Shown here: piece by piece, positions 17,217 through 26,304 of the stretch
How positions within the stretch are numbered: the first letter of the stretch is position 1
Layout of the letters: each line of letters starts with the position of its first letter
Source of the DNA: Pseudomonas pisciculturae
GTDB lineage: Bacteria > Pseudomonadota > Gammaproteobacteria > Pseudomonadales > Pseudomonadaceae
Reading direction: 5' to 3'
Assembly: GCF_015461805.1 (NCBI RefSeq)
Contig: NZ_JACVZE010000001.1
Span: forward strand, 1,054,001 to 1,118,000
DNA length: 64,000 nucleotides
Notes under the pieces: generated by a model
What the model was told of the DNA's origin: nothing
The model's input: only the letters and a program-made list of their open reading frames with translations
Databases searched by the model: none
Program-made: the position numbers and the translations under genes

Positions 17217-18927
17217 TCGGCGGGTCTGCCGGCGGATAGAAACCATGCAGTAGGCGATAGCGGTTCTGCCGCACTTCATCGACCCGCGCCTGTACCTGTT
17301 GGTCCGGCAGGCCCAGCAGGACCAAGGCGTGGGAGGCGAGCATCAGGCTCGATTCCAATAGTTCGGGCACCACCTCACTGGCGCCCGCAGCCTTCAGCTC
17401 GGCCAATTGGCTGTCATCGCGGGTACGCACCAGGATCGGCACTTGCGGGTTGATCCGCCGCGCCTCCTTCAACACCACCAGCGCCACATCGGTGTTGTCC
17501 ACGGCAATCACTACCAGTCGTGCCCGCTCCAAGCCCACTGCACTGAGCAACGCCCCCCGGCGACAATCACCGTAATGCACGCTGCTGTCTTCGGTGGCGG
17601 CTTCCTGCACCCGCTCCGGGTCGTCATCCAACGCGATAAACGCCTGTTGTTCGCGATGCAAAAAGCGCCCGATGGATTGGCCTACACGACCATAGCCACA
17701 GATCACTGCATGCCCGCGCAGCTCGGCGTTAAGGGCGGTGATTTGCTCAAGCTGCACCTGTTGATTGGGTTTGCGGTGCAGGCGCAGGGCGACACTCGGC
17801 GCGGCGCGTAACAACAGCGGGGTGAGCAGCATCGAGCAAAAGGTAGCCGCGAGCAGCAAACCATTGAACTCATCCGGAATCAGCCGGCTCTGCTGCATCT
17901 GCGCCATCAGCGCAAAACAGAACTCACCGCCCTGGGCCAGGGCCAAGCCACTGCGCCACGCCGTTTCACTGTCGCTGCCGCGCAGTTTGACCAACGCGGC
18001 GACCACGCAACCTTTGACCAGCATCAAGGCCAGGGTCAGGCCGAGGATCAGCAGGCTGTGGCTGACGAACAATTGCAGGTCGATCAACATGCCGATGCTG
18101 ACGAAAAACAGCCCCAGCAGGATGTCGCGAAATGGTCGGATATCCGCTTCGATCTGATGACGGTAATGGCTTTCCCCCAACAACATGCCGGCGAGAAAGG
18201 CGCCAAGGGCAGGGGACAGGCCCAGCAAATGCGTGAGCCACGCGGTGAGCAACACGATCACCAGCGCCAACAGCACAAACAGCTCCGCCGAGTGGGACGC
18301 GGCGACTTCATGGAACAAACGTGGCAACAGCCAGCGACTCGCAAACAGCAGGCCGACAAACAGCACCACAGTCTTGCCCAGGGTCAACGGCAGCGCCAGA
18401 TACCAGGCCTGCTCGCCGGTGCCGGCAAACACCGGCACCAGGGTCAGCAGCAATACCGCGACCACATCCTGGAACAGCAGCACGCCAATCGCGTTCTGGC
18501 CGTGGCTGCTGAATATTTCCCCTAGGCTGGTCAGCTCCTTGCTGACGATGGCCGTGGACGACAGTGCCAGCCCGGCACCCAGCAACAAGGCGATGCCTGG
18601 CGCCACACCCAGGGCCATCAATAAAAGCCCCAGCAGCCCACCGCACCCCAGCACTTGCAGACTGCCCAGGCCAAATACCACGCGGCGTAGCGCGAGCATC
18701 TTGGTCAGAGAAAACTCCAGGCCCAGGGAAAACAGCAGGAACACCACCCCCAACTCGGCAAGGTCGGGCAGCTCTTCGCTGTCATTCACCCAATCGAGGG
18801 CGGTAGGCCCCACGGCCAGGCCAACGCACAGGTAGCCCAGCACGGGAGGCAATCGCAGCCGGCGAAATAGCGCAATCACCACCAGGGAAGAGGCCAGGAT
18901 GATCAGCAGATTGGCAAACACGCGCAT
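17203..18927 (-). CDS. CPA2 cation:proton antiporter with RCK domain (KefB/KefC type)
   Basis: About 574 residues: roughly 12 transmembrane helices (1-375; FLLFSLGLEFS and GAFLAGMLLGES are CPA2 landmarks) followed by a cytoplasmic TrkA-N/RCK domain (CGYGRVGQSIGRFL, about 410-530) that binds a nucleotide. It probably exports K+ (or Na+) in exchange for protons. The start is uncertain: ATG 18927 and ATG 18933 are both possible and neither has a good ribosome site; 18951 is the outer limit. No KefF/KefG ancillary gene is linked, so glutathione gating cannot be assumed. Confidence 0.88.
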   Translation of the reverse strand: MRVFANLLIILASSLVVIALFRRLRLPPVLGYLCVGLAVGPTALDWVNDSEELPDLAELGVVFLLFSLGLEFSLTKMLALRRVVFGLGSLQVLGCGGLLGLLLMALGVAPGIALLLGAGLALSSTAIVSKELTSLGEIFSSHGQNAIGVLLFQDVVAVLLLTLVPVFAGTGEQAWYLALPLTLGKTVVLFVGLLFASRWLLPRLFHEVAASHSAELFVLLALVIVLLTAWLTHLLGLSPALGAFLAGMLLGESHYRHQIEADIRPFRDILLGLFFVSIGMLIDLQLFVSHSLLILGLTLALMLVKGCVVAALVKLRGSDSETAWRSGLALAQGGEFCFALMAQMQQSRLIPDEFNGLLLAATFCSMLLTPLLLRAAPSVALRLHRKPNQQVQLEQITALNAELRGHAVICGYGRVGQSIGRFLHREQQAFIALDDDPERVQEAATEDSSVHYGDCRRGALLSAVGLERARLVVIAVDNTDVALVVLKEARRINPQVPILVRTRDDSQLAELKAAGASEVVPELLESSLMLASHALVLLGLPDQQVQARVDEVRQNRYRLLHGFYPPADPPINPD

Positions 18928-19081
18928 CTCCATTGCAAAGGGGGCAGGCAAAAAGCGGTGAGAATCGCTGAATCAGTTATAGGTCATGGTGATCTGGGTC
19001 AGGGTTTATTGTGTGGGCTTGCCTGAAGGTGAATGTGCGGGCTTAGAATGCATGCCTACTTTCTGATCAGGTCCATTCGCC

Positions 19082-19318
19082 ATGCTTCCTGAATGCCAGC
19101 TGTTCGGCACCCTGGGTTGCCATCTTTGTGAGATTGCCGAAGCCGAAATCATGCCGTTGGTCGAACACGGGCTATTGGTGGAACTGGTGGATATCACCCA
19201 CCCCGCCGACCTCACTGAAGCCTACGGCCTGCGGATTCCGGTGCTTCGCCGGGTCGACACCGGCGCCGAACTGGACTGGCCGTTCGACGCCGAACAGGTC
19301 GTCGCCTTCCTCGGCTAA
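19082..19318 (+). CDS. Glutaredoxin-like DUF836 protein
   Basis: A 78-residue thioredoxin-fold protein with the redox pair CHLC (Cys13, Cys16) and the cis-Pro segment RIPVLRR. DUF836 proteins are short glutaredoxin relatives of unknown partner. The ATG at 19082 gives the normal length. It is followed after 74 bp by the SOS-box gene and may or may not be cotranscribed with it. Confidence 0.85.
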   Translation: MLPECQLFGTLGCHLCEIAEAEIMPLVEHGLLVELVDITHPADLTEAYGLRIPVLRRVDTGAELDWPFDAEQVVAFLG

Positions 19319-19354
19319 GGTTTATGCGATGGCGGGTTTCCGAATATTACGTTA

Positions 19355-19370
19355 CTGTATGTTTGTACAG
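19355..19370 (+). promoter_or_regulatory. LexA box (SOS operator)
   Basis: CTGTATGTTTGTACAG matches the CTG-N10-CAG LexA consensus exactly, with a CTGTA...TACAG core. It lies 22 bp upstream of the GTG start at 19393, the normal place for a LexA operator. LexA control is inferred from the site alone. Confidence 0.75.
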
Positions 19371-19392
19371 CGATTGAATAGAGGGAACGCCC

Positions 19393-19728
19393 GTGGTGAA
19401 TGTTGAACAATTGAAAAGCAGCGTCAATCGCATGTCCGCCGACGTCGTGCGCGACGCGGTGAACGAGCTGCGCCTCGACGGCCTGGTCACGGAAGGCAAG
19501 ACGCCGTTTAACAAAGTGCATTTCAATACCTGTTTTGCCGAGATCGAAGCGTTGTTCCAGCGCGCCGGTTACCACAAGCAATTGGATGTGGTGGGTTACC
19601 AAGGCTTGTTGTACGCGTTGTACGATCCTGGCCGCTGGGAGGCGGTAGACGTGCTGCGCTGGCTCAAGGAATTCACCGAGGCCGCCAGTGCGTCGCCGAT
19701 CCTGCGGGCCGAATTGGCCAAGGCCTGA
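19393..19728 (+). CDS. Conserved hypothetical protein behind a LexA box
   Basis: A 111-residue soluble protein, mainly predicted helical, that I do not recognise as a named family. It starts MVNVEQLKSSVNRMSADVV; the two tandem GTG codons (19393, 19396) are both possible starts and GAGGGA lies just upstream. There is no signal peptide, membrane segment or cysteine pair. The perfect SOS box 22 bp upstream implies induction by DNA damage. The RluA-type gene follows within 50 bp and could be cotranscribed. A role in the damage response is inference only. Confidence 0.75.
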   Translation: MVNVEQLKSSVNRMSADVVRDAVNELRLDGLVTEGKTPFNKVHFNTCFAEIEALFQRAGYHKQLDVVGYQGLLYALYDPGRWEAVDVLRWLKEFTEAASASPILRAELAKA

Positions 19729-19771
19729 ACCATGCGGGATAATGCCCGCCGGTTTTCTCCAGGCTTTGCGC

Positions 19772-20662
19772 ATGCCCACTTCGATTTTTATCCCGTCCGA
19801 GCACCAAGCCAGCACGTTGTACTTGCCGCCGGGAGCTTGGGCGACCGTGCTCGATTGCCTGTGCGAACATTTTCCGGCGATCAGCCGTGAACACTGGCTG
19901 GACCGCATCGCTCGTGGCCGAGTGCTGGACATCAACGGCAGCCCCATCAGCCTGGACCTGGCCTACAAGGAAGGCCTGTGCATCTACTACTTCCGCGAAG
20001 TGCCGAATGAAAAGGTGATCCCCGTACAGGAAACCATCCTGTACGCGGACGAACACCTGGTGGTCGCCGACAAGCCGCATTTCCTGCCAGTGACACCCGC
20101 CGGTGAATACGTCGAGCAAACCCTTTTGCGTCGCTTGATCCGCCGCCTGGGCAACCCGGCGCTGGTGCCCCTGCACCGTATCGACCGGCATACGGCAGGG
20201 CTGGTGTTGTTCTCCGCCAACCCGGCCACTCGCTCGGCTTATCAGCAGCTGTTTCCTACGCGCAAGATCGATAAGTTCTACGAAGCCATTGCGCCTGCCT
20301 TGCCTGAGCAGGCCTTTCCGCTGGTGCACAAAAGCCGCCTGGTGGATGGCGAACCGTTTTTTCGCATGCAGGAAGGCCCGGGCGCGAGTAATACCGAAAC
20401 GGCGGTTGAAGTGCGCGAAAAGAATGGCGATCTATGGCGCTACGGCCTGTTCCCGGTGACGGGCAAGAAGCACCAGTTGCGGGTGCATATGACGGCGCTC
20501 GGCGCGAGTATCTGCAATGACCCGTTTTACCCGCATGTAGTCAAGGACGCCGTGGACGACTACGCCAACCCGCTCAAGCTACTGGCCCAAGGCGTGCGCT
20601 TTATCGACCCGGTGACCGGTGAAGAGCGCAGTTTTCGCAGTGAGATCACCCTCGACTGGTGA
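19772..20662 (+). CDS. RluA-family pseudouridine synthase
   Basis: About 296 residues that isomerise uridine to pseudouridine in rRNA or tRNA. The catalytic Asp is in HRIDRHTAGLVLF, followed by the family segments RKIDKFYEAI and the KKHQLRVHM box. There is no S4 domain. The start at 19772 (MPTSIFIP) was preferred; 19742 and 19688 are in-frame alternatives. The target base cannot be told from sequence. A strong terminator follows. Confidence 0.9.
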   Translation: MPTSIFIPSEHQASTLYLPPGAWATVLDCLCEHFPAISREHWLDRIARGRVLDINGSPISLDLAYKEGLCIYYFREVPNEKVIPVQETILYADEHLVVADKPHFLPVTPAGEYVEQTLLRRLIRRLGNPALVPLHRIDRHTAGLVLFSANPATRSAYQQLFPTRKIDKFYEAIAPALPEQAFPLVHKSRLVDGEPFFRMQEGPGASNTETAVEVREKNGDLWRYGLFPVTGKKHQLRVHMTALGASICNDPFYPHVVKDAVDDYANPLKLLAQGVRFIDPVTGEERSFRSEITLDW

Positions 20663-20673
20663 TCCCCGAAAAC

Positions 20674-20702
20674 AACAAGGCCCGCGCGAGGCGGGCCTTG
20701 TT
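20674..20702. terminator. Bidirectional terminator
   Basis: A 12-bp stem (AACAAGGCCCGC at 20674-20685, its complement at 20691-20702) with a 5-nt loop lies between the pseudouridine synthase and the convergent lipoprotein gene. The arms carry AA/TT ends in both directions, so it can serve both genes. Confidence 0.75.
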
Positions 20703-20717
20703 GGCAAACGTTAAGAT

Positions 20718-20939
20718 TTACAGATCTTTAACGGTGCGAACCTGATCTTTGTTGATGCGGGTGCGCTTGCCGTCCAGTTGTTCAAATTCGTAGAAACCCG
20801 AATCTTCGTTGTATTTCGGGGTGTCGACGGCCTGGATTTCGCGACCGTCATTCAGGGTGATCACTGTTGGCGACGCGCAACCAGCGAGGGTAGCGAGGCC
20901 CAGTGCAAGCATGAGAGCGGCGATGGTCCGTTGAGTCAT
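20718..20939 (-). CDS. YgdI/YgdR-family small lipoprotein
   Basis: A 73-residue DUF903 lipoprotein. The signal peptide ends in the lipobox LAGC (Cys21), followed by the family's SH3-like domain: TVITLNDGREIQAVDTPKYNEDSGFYEFEQLDG fits the YgdR pattern. It should be anchored to the outer or inner membrane from the periplasmic side. Function unknown. Confidence 0.88.
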   Translation of the reverse strand: MTQRTIAALMLALGLATLAGCASPTVITLNDGREIQAVDTPKYNEDSGFYEFEQLDGKRTRINKDQVRTVKDL

Positions 20940-21018
20940 GGTGTTGTCTCCGAAAGAATTCTTTTGAAATGCTGACCTTGTGACGCGCGCGGCGTCGACA
21001 AAGTTCCGGGTGCGAGGT

Positions 21019-21621
21019 TCATTCTGACACGCCCGACCTCGGGAGCAACAGCTCGGGTGTATTCAGGTTGGCCAGGCGCGGGTCATCCGCCGGGCATTCC
21101 AGGCCCACGCCACCCAATTGCAGAAGAATCTTGCGTGGGCTGCGTTCACCGGCGTCCCAGGCCTGTTCTACCGCAGTTTGCAGGCCGGTGGGGATGACAC
21201 AGATCAAGGGTTCCCAGAATTCACCGTGGCGCACCATTACGGGCAGCAGCGGGTTGCGTTGCGCGGTCGCACGTAACTCGGTTAACAAACCGGCATCTAT
21301 TTGCGGCACATCGCACGGCAAGATCAGCATATGCGTGTGGCGTGCGACGGCCAATCCCGCACGGATGCCGGCGAGCGGGCCGGGGAAGTCCGGGCTGTCG
21401 TCGCTCACCACTTGGTCGGCATACGCGCCGTAGCGTTCATGATTGCGGTTGCACGAAATGATCAAGTCATCCGTGAGTGGCCGGACCAGGCGCTGCAAAT
21501 GGGCAATCAGGGGCTCGCCCTGCCAGTCGAGCAAGCCTTTATCCTGGCCGCCCATGCGTTGGCCGCGCCCTCCGGCCAGCAGCAGGATCGAACAGGGCAG
21601 GGCTGAAGAATCGAGAGACAT
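21019..21621 (-). CDS. mobA: Molybdenum cofactor guanylyltransferase MobA
   Basis: The 200-residue enzyme links GMP to molybdopterin to form the guanine dinucleotide cofactor. The nucleotide-binding start [19 protein letters not shown] and the later PCDVPQID are diagnostic. The start at 21621 (MSLDSS) was chosen; the frame extends to 21852 but that part overlaps the divergent moaB. It shares a 76-bp divergent spacer with moaB-moeA, so the three cofactor genes form one locus. Confidence 0.95.
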   Translation of the reverse strand: MSLDSSALPCSILLLAGGRGQRMGGQDKGLLDWQGEPLIAHLQRLVRPLTDDLIISCNRNHERYGAYADQVVSDDSPDFPGPLAGIRAGLAVARHTHMLILPCDVPQIDAGLLTELRATAQRNPLLPVMVRHGEFWEPLICVIPTGLQTAVEQAWDAGERSPRKILLQLGGVGLECPADDPRLANLNTPELLLPRSGVSE

Positions 21622-21697
21622 GGCGGTTCCGCTGCGGCAGGCAAATAGGGCCCTGTGATATAACACCGGCCTGTTTCTTCGACAACCGGACCGTGCC

Positions 21698-22237
21698 ATG
21701 AAAGCCAAGGCTGATGCGCCCTTCGTACCCCTGAACATTGCTGTACTGACCGTCAGCGACACCCGCACCCTGGACACCGACACCTCGGGCCAGGTCTTCG
21801 TCGATCGCCTCACCGCCGCCGGGCATAACCTGGCCGAGCGCGTGTTGCTCAAGGACGACCTTTACAAAATCCGCGCCCAAGTCGCCCACTGGATCGCCGA
21901 AGACGTGGTGCAAGTGGTGCTGATCACCGGCGGCACCGGCTTCACCGGCCGCGACAGCACCCCCGAAGCCGTGAGCTGCCTGCTCGACAAGCAAGTCGAC
22001 GGCTTTGGCGAATTGTTCCGCCAGATCTCCGTGGCTGATATCGGCACCTCCACCGTGCAATCGCGCGCCTTGGCCGGTTTGGCCAATGGCACGTTGGTGT
22101 GCTGCCTGCCGGGTTCCACCAACGCGGTGCGCACCGGTTGGGACGGCATCCTCGCCGAGCAGTTGGACAACCGCCATCGCCCGTGCAACTTCGTGCCGCA
22201 CCTCAAGCAGGCCGAGCCTTGTGAATCCCGTGGGTAA
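21698..22237 (+). CDS. moaB: Molybdenum cofactor biosynthesis protein B
   Basis: A 179-residue MogA/MoaB-fold protein acting at the adenylation step of molybdopterin before metal insertion. The MPT-binding signature is [30 protein letters not shown] at the N-terminus is typical of MoaB. The ATG at 21698 gives the normal length. It overlaps moeA by 17 bp, so translation is likely coupled. Confidence 0.95.
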   Translation: MKAKADAPFVPLNIAVLTVSDTRTLDTDTSGQVFVDRLTAAGHNLAERVLLKDDLYKIRAQVAHWIAEDVVQVVLITGGTGFTGRDSTPEAVSCLLDKQVDGFGELFRQISVADIGTSTVQSRALAGLANGTLVCCLPGSTNAVRTGWDGILAEQLDNRHRPCNFVPHLKQAEPCESRG

Positions 22238-23447
22238 GCCGGGCAAGACCGGCACCTTGATCCCGGTAGAGCAAGCGCTGAAACAGCTGCTGGACATGGC
22301 CGAAGCCGCGCCGATCCGCGAGCAGCAAACCTTGGCCCTGGCGGATTGTGACGGCCGTGTATTGGCGCAAGACCTGGTCTCCACCCTCGACCTGCCGCCG
22401 TGGCCCAACAGCGCCATGGACGGTTATGCCCTGCGCCTTGCGGACTGGAACGGCGAACCGCTGGTGGTCAGCCAACGTATCTTTGCCGGCCAGGCGCCCG
22501 AGCCCTTGGCCGCTGGCACCTGCGCCCGAATTTTCACTGGCGCGCCCGTGCCTGAAGGCGCCGACTGCGTAGAAATGCAGGAAAACGCCATCGTTCATCC
22601 CGACGAGCGCGTGAGCTTCACCGAGTCGTTGCAGCTTAATCAGAACATCCGCCCGCAAGGCCAAGAGACGACTGTCGGTGAGTTGGTCTTGACCACAGGC
22701 ACACGCTTGGGGCCGATTGAGCTGGGGCTTGCCGCGTCCCTGGGTGTTGACCAGTTGGCCGTCATCCGCCGCCCGCGCGTTGCTGTGCTGTCCACCGGCG
22801 ATGAGCTGATCGAACCGGGCCTGCCGCTGGGCCCTGGGCAGATCTACAACAGCAACCGTCGCGTGCTGTGTTCGTGGCTCACGCGCATGGGGTGTGAAGT
22901 CATCGACGCTGGCATCCTGCCCGATGACCTGGAACAGACCCGCACGCGATTGGCGGGGTTGAATGCGGTTGACCTGATTCTCTCCACCGGCGGTGTGTCG
23001 GTGGGCGAGGCTGACTTCCTCGGTATCGCCCTGCGCGAAGAGGGCGAACTGGCGCTGTGGAAACTCGCGATCAAACCCGGCAAGCCGCTGACCTTCGGGC
23101 ATTTTCGTGGCGTGCCGGTGATCGGCCTGCCGGGCAACCCGGCCTCGACGCTGGTGACCTTTGCGTTGCTGGCGCGGCCTTATCTACTGCGCCGCCAAGG
23201 TGTTGCCGATGTAGCGCCGCTGCGTTTCGAAGTGCCGGTGGGGTTCGAGTGGCCCAAGCCGGGCAACCGCCGCGAGTACCTGCGTGGGCGTATCGAACAG
23301 GGCAAGGCGATTATTTACCGCAATCAAAGCTCCGGCGTGCTGCGCAGCGCGGCGTGGGCTGAAGGGTTTGTTGAGGTATTGGAAGGGACGACGCTGACGA
23401 TGGGGGATACCGTCAACTTCATCCCCCTCAGTGAAGTCTTGAACTAA
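22221..23447 (+). CDS. moeA: Molybdopterin molybdenumtransferase MoeA
   Basis: A 408-residue protein that inserts molybdate into adenylated molybdopterin. The N-terminal region has NSAMDGYALR; the MogA-like domain shows STGDELIEPG, STGGVSVGEADF and GLPGNPAS; a beta-barrel C-terminus follows. The start is taken as GTG at 22221 inside the end of moaB; the frame itself extends further upstream. The operon ends in a REPIN. Confidence 0.94.
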   Translation: MNPVGKPGKTGTLIPVEQALKQLLDMAEAAPIREQQTLALADCDGRVLAQDLVSTLDLPPWPNSAMDGYALRLADWNGEPLVVSQRIFAGQAPEPLAAGTCARIFTGAPVPEGADCVEMQENAIVHPDERVSFTESLQLNQNIRPQGQETTVGELVLTTGTRLGPIELGLAASLGVDQLAVIRRPRVAVLSTGDELIEPGLPLGPGQIYNSNRRVLCSWLTRMGCEVIDAGILPDDLEQTRTRLAGLNAVDLILSTGGVSVGEADFLGIALREEGELALWKLAIKPGKPLTFGHFRGVPVIGLPGNPASTLVTFALLARPYLLRRQGVADVAPLRFEVPVGFEWPKPGNRREYLRGRIEQGKAIIYRNQSSGVLRSAAWAEGFVEVLEGTTLTMGDTVNFIPLSEVLN

Positions 23448-23460
23448 ACACACATCCCCT

Positions 23461-23547
23461 GTGGGAGGGGGCTTGCCCCCGATGAGGGTGTGTCAGTCAC
23501 AGATGTTTCAACTGACACTCCCTCATCGGGGGCAAGCCCCCTCCCAC
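23461..23547. repeat. REPIN, class I core, facing arms
   Basis: Two inverted REP units with the core GGGGGCTTGCCCCC form nearly continuous 37-bp arms (the inner arms include CAGT/ACTG and GTGTC-like matches) around a loop of about 13 nt. It lies between the convergent moeA and the FlhB-like gene and can fold into a long hairpin in transcripts from either side. Confidence 0.9.
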
Positions 23548-23564
23548 ATTAGTTCTATGTCTAT

Positions 23565-23894
23565 TCAGTAGTCATCCCCACGCTCCGTCACATCCCGCTC
23601 CACCGGCCCCGCATCCGGGTCATACCCCACCGGGAACTTACCTTTCAACGTCCAGGCAAACGCGATGATCTCGGCGACGGTGCGGTACAGCTCTTCGGGA
23701 ATACTGTCCCCCAACTCCATGCGTGCCAGCAGCTTTACCAGCTCGGCATTCTCATAGATCGGCACTTCGTTTTCCCGCGCCAATTTCAGAATCGCTTCGG
23801 CGAGCGCATCGTCGCCTTTGGCCGTCAAAGTGGGCGCTTGCTGGCCGTCATATTTGAGCGCAATCGCCTGGCGCGGTGGGCTTGTGTCTTTCAT
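23565..23894 (-). CDS. FlhB C-terminal-domain-like export switch protein
   Basis: A 109-residue protein equivalent to the cytoplasmic C-terminal domain of FlhB/YscU (IALKYDGQQAPTLTAKG ... IPEELYRTVAEIIAFAW). It has no transmembrane part and no NPTH autocleavage motif, so it resembles the FhlB/FlhX family that can stand in for the cleaved FlhB fragment. The start overlaps the stop of the FliK-like gene (ATGA). Together they suggest an accessory substrate-specificity switch for flagellar export. Confidence 0.85.
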   Translation of the reverse strand: MKDTSPPRQAIALKYDGQQAPTLTAKGDDALAEAILKLARENEVPIYENAELVKLLARMELGDSIPEELYRTVAEIIAFAWTLKGKFPVGYDPDAGPVERDVTERGDDY

Positions 23895-25468
23895 GCCGTT
23901 TCATCCACCCAGCGTTGCTCCAATCCGGTTTTCGGCCCGCGTGGCGGGGTGCCGACGTGGCAATCGAGGTCGCCGACGTTAATGCCCGAAGTCACCAGGC
24001 GTTCGCGCAAATGACCCAGGTGGCTTTCAATCAAGCTCGCGGTAAAGGCGCGTGTCGCCCACAACTGGCTCGACAGCTTGCCCTGACTCAATTGCGCCTG
24101 AACCTGCAACGGCCCGAGCGGCTCCATGTCGAAAGCCAGCTCTACGCGCCAGAGCATCTGTTTGGCGTCCTTCTTGTCTTTGCGTTCGGGCTGGTCTTTG
24201 TCCGGCGCCGGCTCTTCGCGTTGGAACTTGACCTGCAGCGGCACGATGTCCTGCAAGGTGCGCAGGGGGATTTCCAATTGCCAGGTGGTTTGCAGGCGGC
24301 CATCGGCGGTGGTGCCGGTTTGTTCCAGGCTCGACAGTTGATGGCTCTGCAAGCGCGAGATGGCGGCGGCAGCCAGGCGCAGGAGGTTTTCCAGGTCACC
24401 TTCGCCTTCCAATTTCGCCATCAGCCGTTCAGGCAGCGGAAAGCCCGCGGGGGACTGGCGGGCGCTGACCTGGCCAAGTGTATTGAGCGGGCTGCGCACG
24501 AAGTTGGGCATGACTTGGGCCAACGTATTCGCCGCGAGGATTGCATTGAGGTTGGTGCTGGCGGGTAAGGCAGGCAGCAAGTCGGCCACCAGGCGCAGCA
24601 GGGCGCCTTTCATATCCAGCGGTGGCACCCCCGGGTTCTGCCCAGCGAGCAGTTTGGCTTCTAGAAAGGCGCCGCTGTTTTGCACCACCTGCGCCAGCAC
24701 CTTGGGGTTACTGACCTGAGCCAGATCGGGCAAGGCTGCCAGTAAGCGGTCGGCGGCGCTGCGCAGTTCGGCAGAGGTGCTTTCATTGCGCGGCAGGTTT
24801 TGCAGGGCAGTGAAGACCGCATCCAGCGAGCCCTGGCGACTTTGCTGGGTCGAGAGTTGCTGGGTGACGGCCAGTTGATCCTTCAGCCCGCTGAGCGGAA
24901 CAAAATTCAGCGTCTGCGCGTTCTGTACGACGGCGCTGAGCAAACTTCCAACCCGCAGCGGCTGTGGGCTTTCCAGCGTCAACGTTGAACCCGCCAAGGC
25001 GTTATTGAGCACAGTCACCAGCGAACGGTAGATCGCCGGCTGCGCCGTGCCTTGGGGCAGCATTTGGGTGGTCAGCACCTTGGCCTGCAACAGCGTGCCG
25101 ACGGGCAGCTTGGCAGTGTCGATGCGGGTTAGGGCCGCCACATTGGCGCTGATCGCCTGCTGCAAGCTCAAGGTCAGGTTGCCCGCCGGCGTCTGGCTCA
25201 CCGCCACATTGCTGCCCAACGGCAAAGGTTGCGTACTGCTGGCCTGCACCAGCGTCTGGCGACCACCCTCCAGGGTCAGCTTGAGCAACAACTGAAAGGC
25301 TTCACCGCCTTGCTTGAGGGCGATCACCTCGGCGTTAACGGTTTTACCCGGCGTGATCAAGCCGATCTGCGGCTCCAGCAGTTTCAACAACTCACCGGCC
25401 GCAGGCGCGGTCGCCGCCCCGCTGGTCGGGGCAGGTGGGAGCACAGGAAGGTTGATCTCGCCGGTCAT
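23891..25468 (-). CDS. FliK-like flagellar hook-length control protein
   Basis: A 525-residue protein with a long, low-complexity Ala/Leu/Gln-rich N-terminal region and a C-terminal Flg_hook-type domain (about 390-500; WQLEIPLRTLQDIVPLQVKF ... LELAFDMEPLGPLQVQAQL-like segment). It is coupled to the FlhB-like gene, while the rest of the flagellar operons is absent here, so it is probably a paralogue of the main FliK. It is divergent from ccmA with 200 bp between. Confidence 0.8.
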   Translation of the reverse strand: MTGEINLPVLPPAPTSGAATAPAAGELLKLLEPQIGLITPGKTVNAEVIALKQGGEAFQLLLKLTLEGGRQTLVQASSTQPLPLGSNVAVSQTPAGNLTLSLQQAISANVAALTRIDTAKLPVGTLLQAKVLTTQMLPQGTAQPAIYRSLVTVLNNALAGSTLTLESPQPLRVGSLLSAVVQNAQTLNFVPLSGLKDQLAVTQQLSTQQSRQGSLDAVFTALQNLPRNESTSAELRSAADRLLAALPDLAQVSNPKVLAQVVQNSGAFLEAKLLAGQNPGVPPLDMKGALLRLVADLLPALPASTNLNAILAANTLAQVMPNFVRSPLNTLGQVSARQSPAGFPLPERLMAKLEGEGDLENLLRLAAAAISRLQSHQLSSLEQTGTTADGRLQTTWQLEIPLRTLQDIVPLQVKFQREEPAPDKDQPERKDKKDAKQMLWRVELAFDMEPLGPLQVQAQLSQGKLSSQLWATRAFTASLIESHLGHLRERLVTSGINVGDLDCHVGTPPRGPKTGLEQRWVDETA

Positions 25469-25520
25469 CGTCTACGCCGTCTTGAAGGAAATTGCCCTCT
25501 TTAGAGTAGGGCATCGCATG

Positions 25521-25526
25521 TATAAT
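25521..25526 (+). promoter_or_regulatory. Candidate -10 box for the ccm operon
   Basis: A perfect TATAAT lies in the 200-bp spacer between the FliK-like gene and ccmA, about 140 nt before ccmA. The -35 region at the right spacing is poor, so it is only a candidate. Confidence 0.4.
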
Positions 25527-25668
25527 GCCGCCCGTCTGCAAAGAGAGCGCTGAAAACCTCACAACTATTTGATCCAGCTCTCTAAAATCGGTCGCCAAAG
25601 CCGTTATTGTGCATCTTTCTTTAACGGCCGCTGCACCGCCGACTTGAACCGTAAAGGCCCGCGATCTT

Positions 25669-26304
25669 TTGACCAGCCCTCTTCTTGAAGCCGTAGCGCT
25701 CTCCTGTGAACGCGACCTGCGCCTGCTGTTCGAACACCTCGAACTGCGGCTGACGGGCGGCGATATGGTGCAGGTCAGTGGCCCCAACGGCAGCGGCAAG
25801 ACCAGTTTGCTGCGCCTGCTGGCTGGCTTGATGCAGCCGACGGCTGGTGAGGTTCGGCTCAACGGCAAGCCGCTGAACGAACAACGCACTGAGCTGGCGC
25901 GCAACCTGATCTGGATCGGCCACGCCGCTGGCATCAAGGACGTGCTCACCGCCGAAGAAAACCTCAGCTGGCTCAGCGCCCTGCATCATCCTGCTTCCCG
26001 CGACGCCATCTGGCAGGCCTTGGCCGCTGTGGGCCTCAAGGGTTTTGAAGACGTTCCTTGTCATACCTTGTCCGCCGGCCAGCAGCGCCGCGTGGCGTTG
26101 GCGCGTTTGTATTTGCCGGGCCCGCCGTTGTGGATTCTCGATGAGCCGTTCACTGCCCTCGATAAACAAGGCGTCGCTCAGTTGGAAGCACACCTGGCAC
26201 AGCACTGCGAGCAGGGCGGGCTGGTGGTGCTCACCACCCATCACACCCTCAATCGGATGCCCGCCGGTTACCGCGACCTCGACCTTGGCCGGTGGTCAGC
26301 ATGA
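25669..26304 (+). CDS. ccmA: Heme exporter ATPase CcmA
   Basis: The 211-residue ABC ATPase of the CcmABCD complex, which releases holo-CcmE for cytochrome c maturation. Walker [10 protein letters not shown], signature [13 protein letters not shown] and Walker B LWILDEPF are intact. The start is TTG at 25669, which gives the standard length and N-terminus; the ribosome site is weak. It is the first gene of the nine-gene operon and overlaps ccmB by ATGA. Confidence 0.95.
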   Translation: MTSPLLEAVALSCERDLRLLFEHLELRLTGGDMVQVSGPNGSGKTSLLRLLAGLMQPTAGEVRLNGKPLNEQRTELARNLIWIGHAAGIKDVLTAEENLSWLSALHHPASRDAIWQALAAVGLKGFEDVPCHTLSAGQQRRVALARLYLPGPPLWILDEPFTALDKQGVAQLEAHLAQHCEQGGLVVLTTHHTLNRMPAGYRDLDLGRWSA

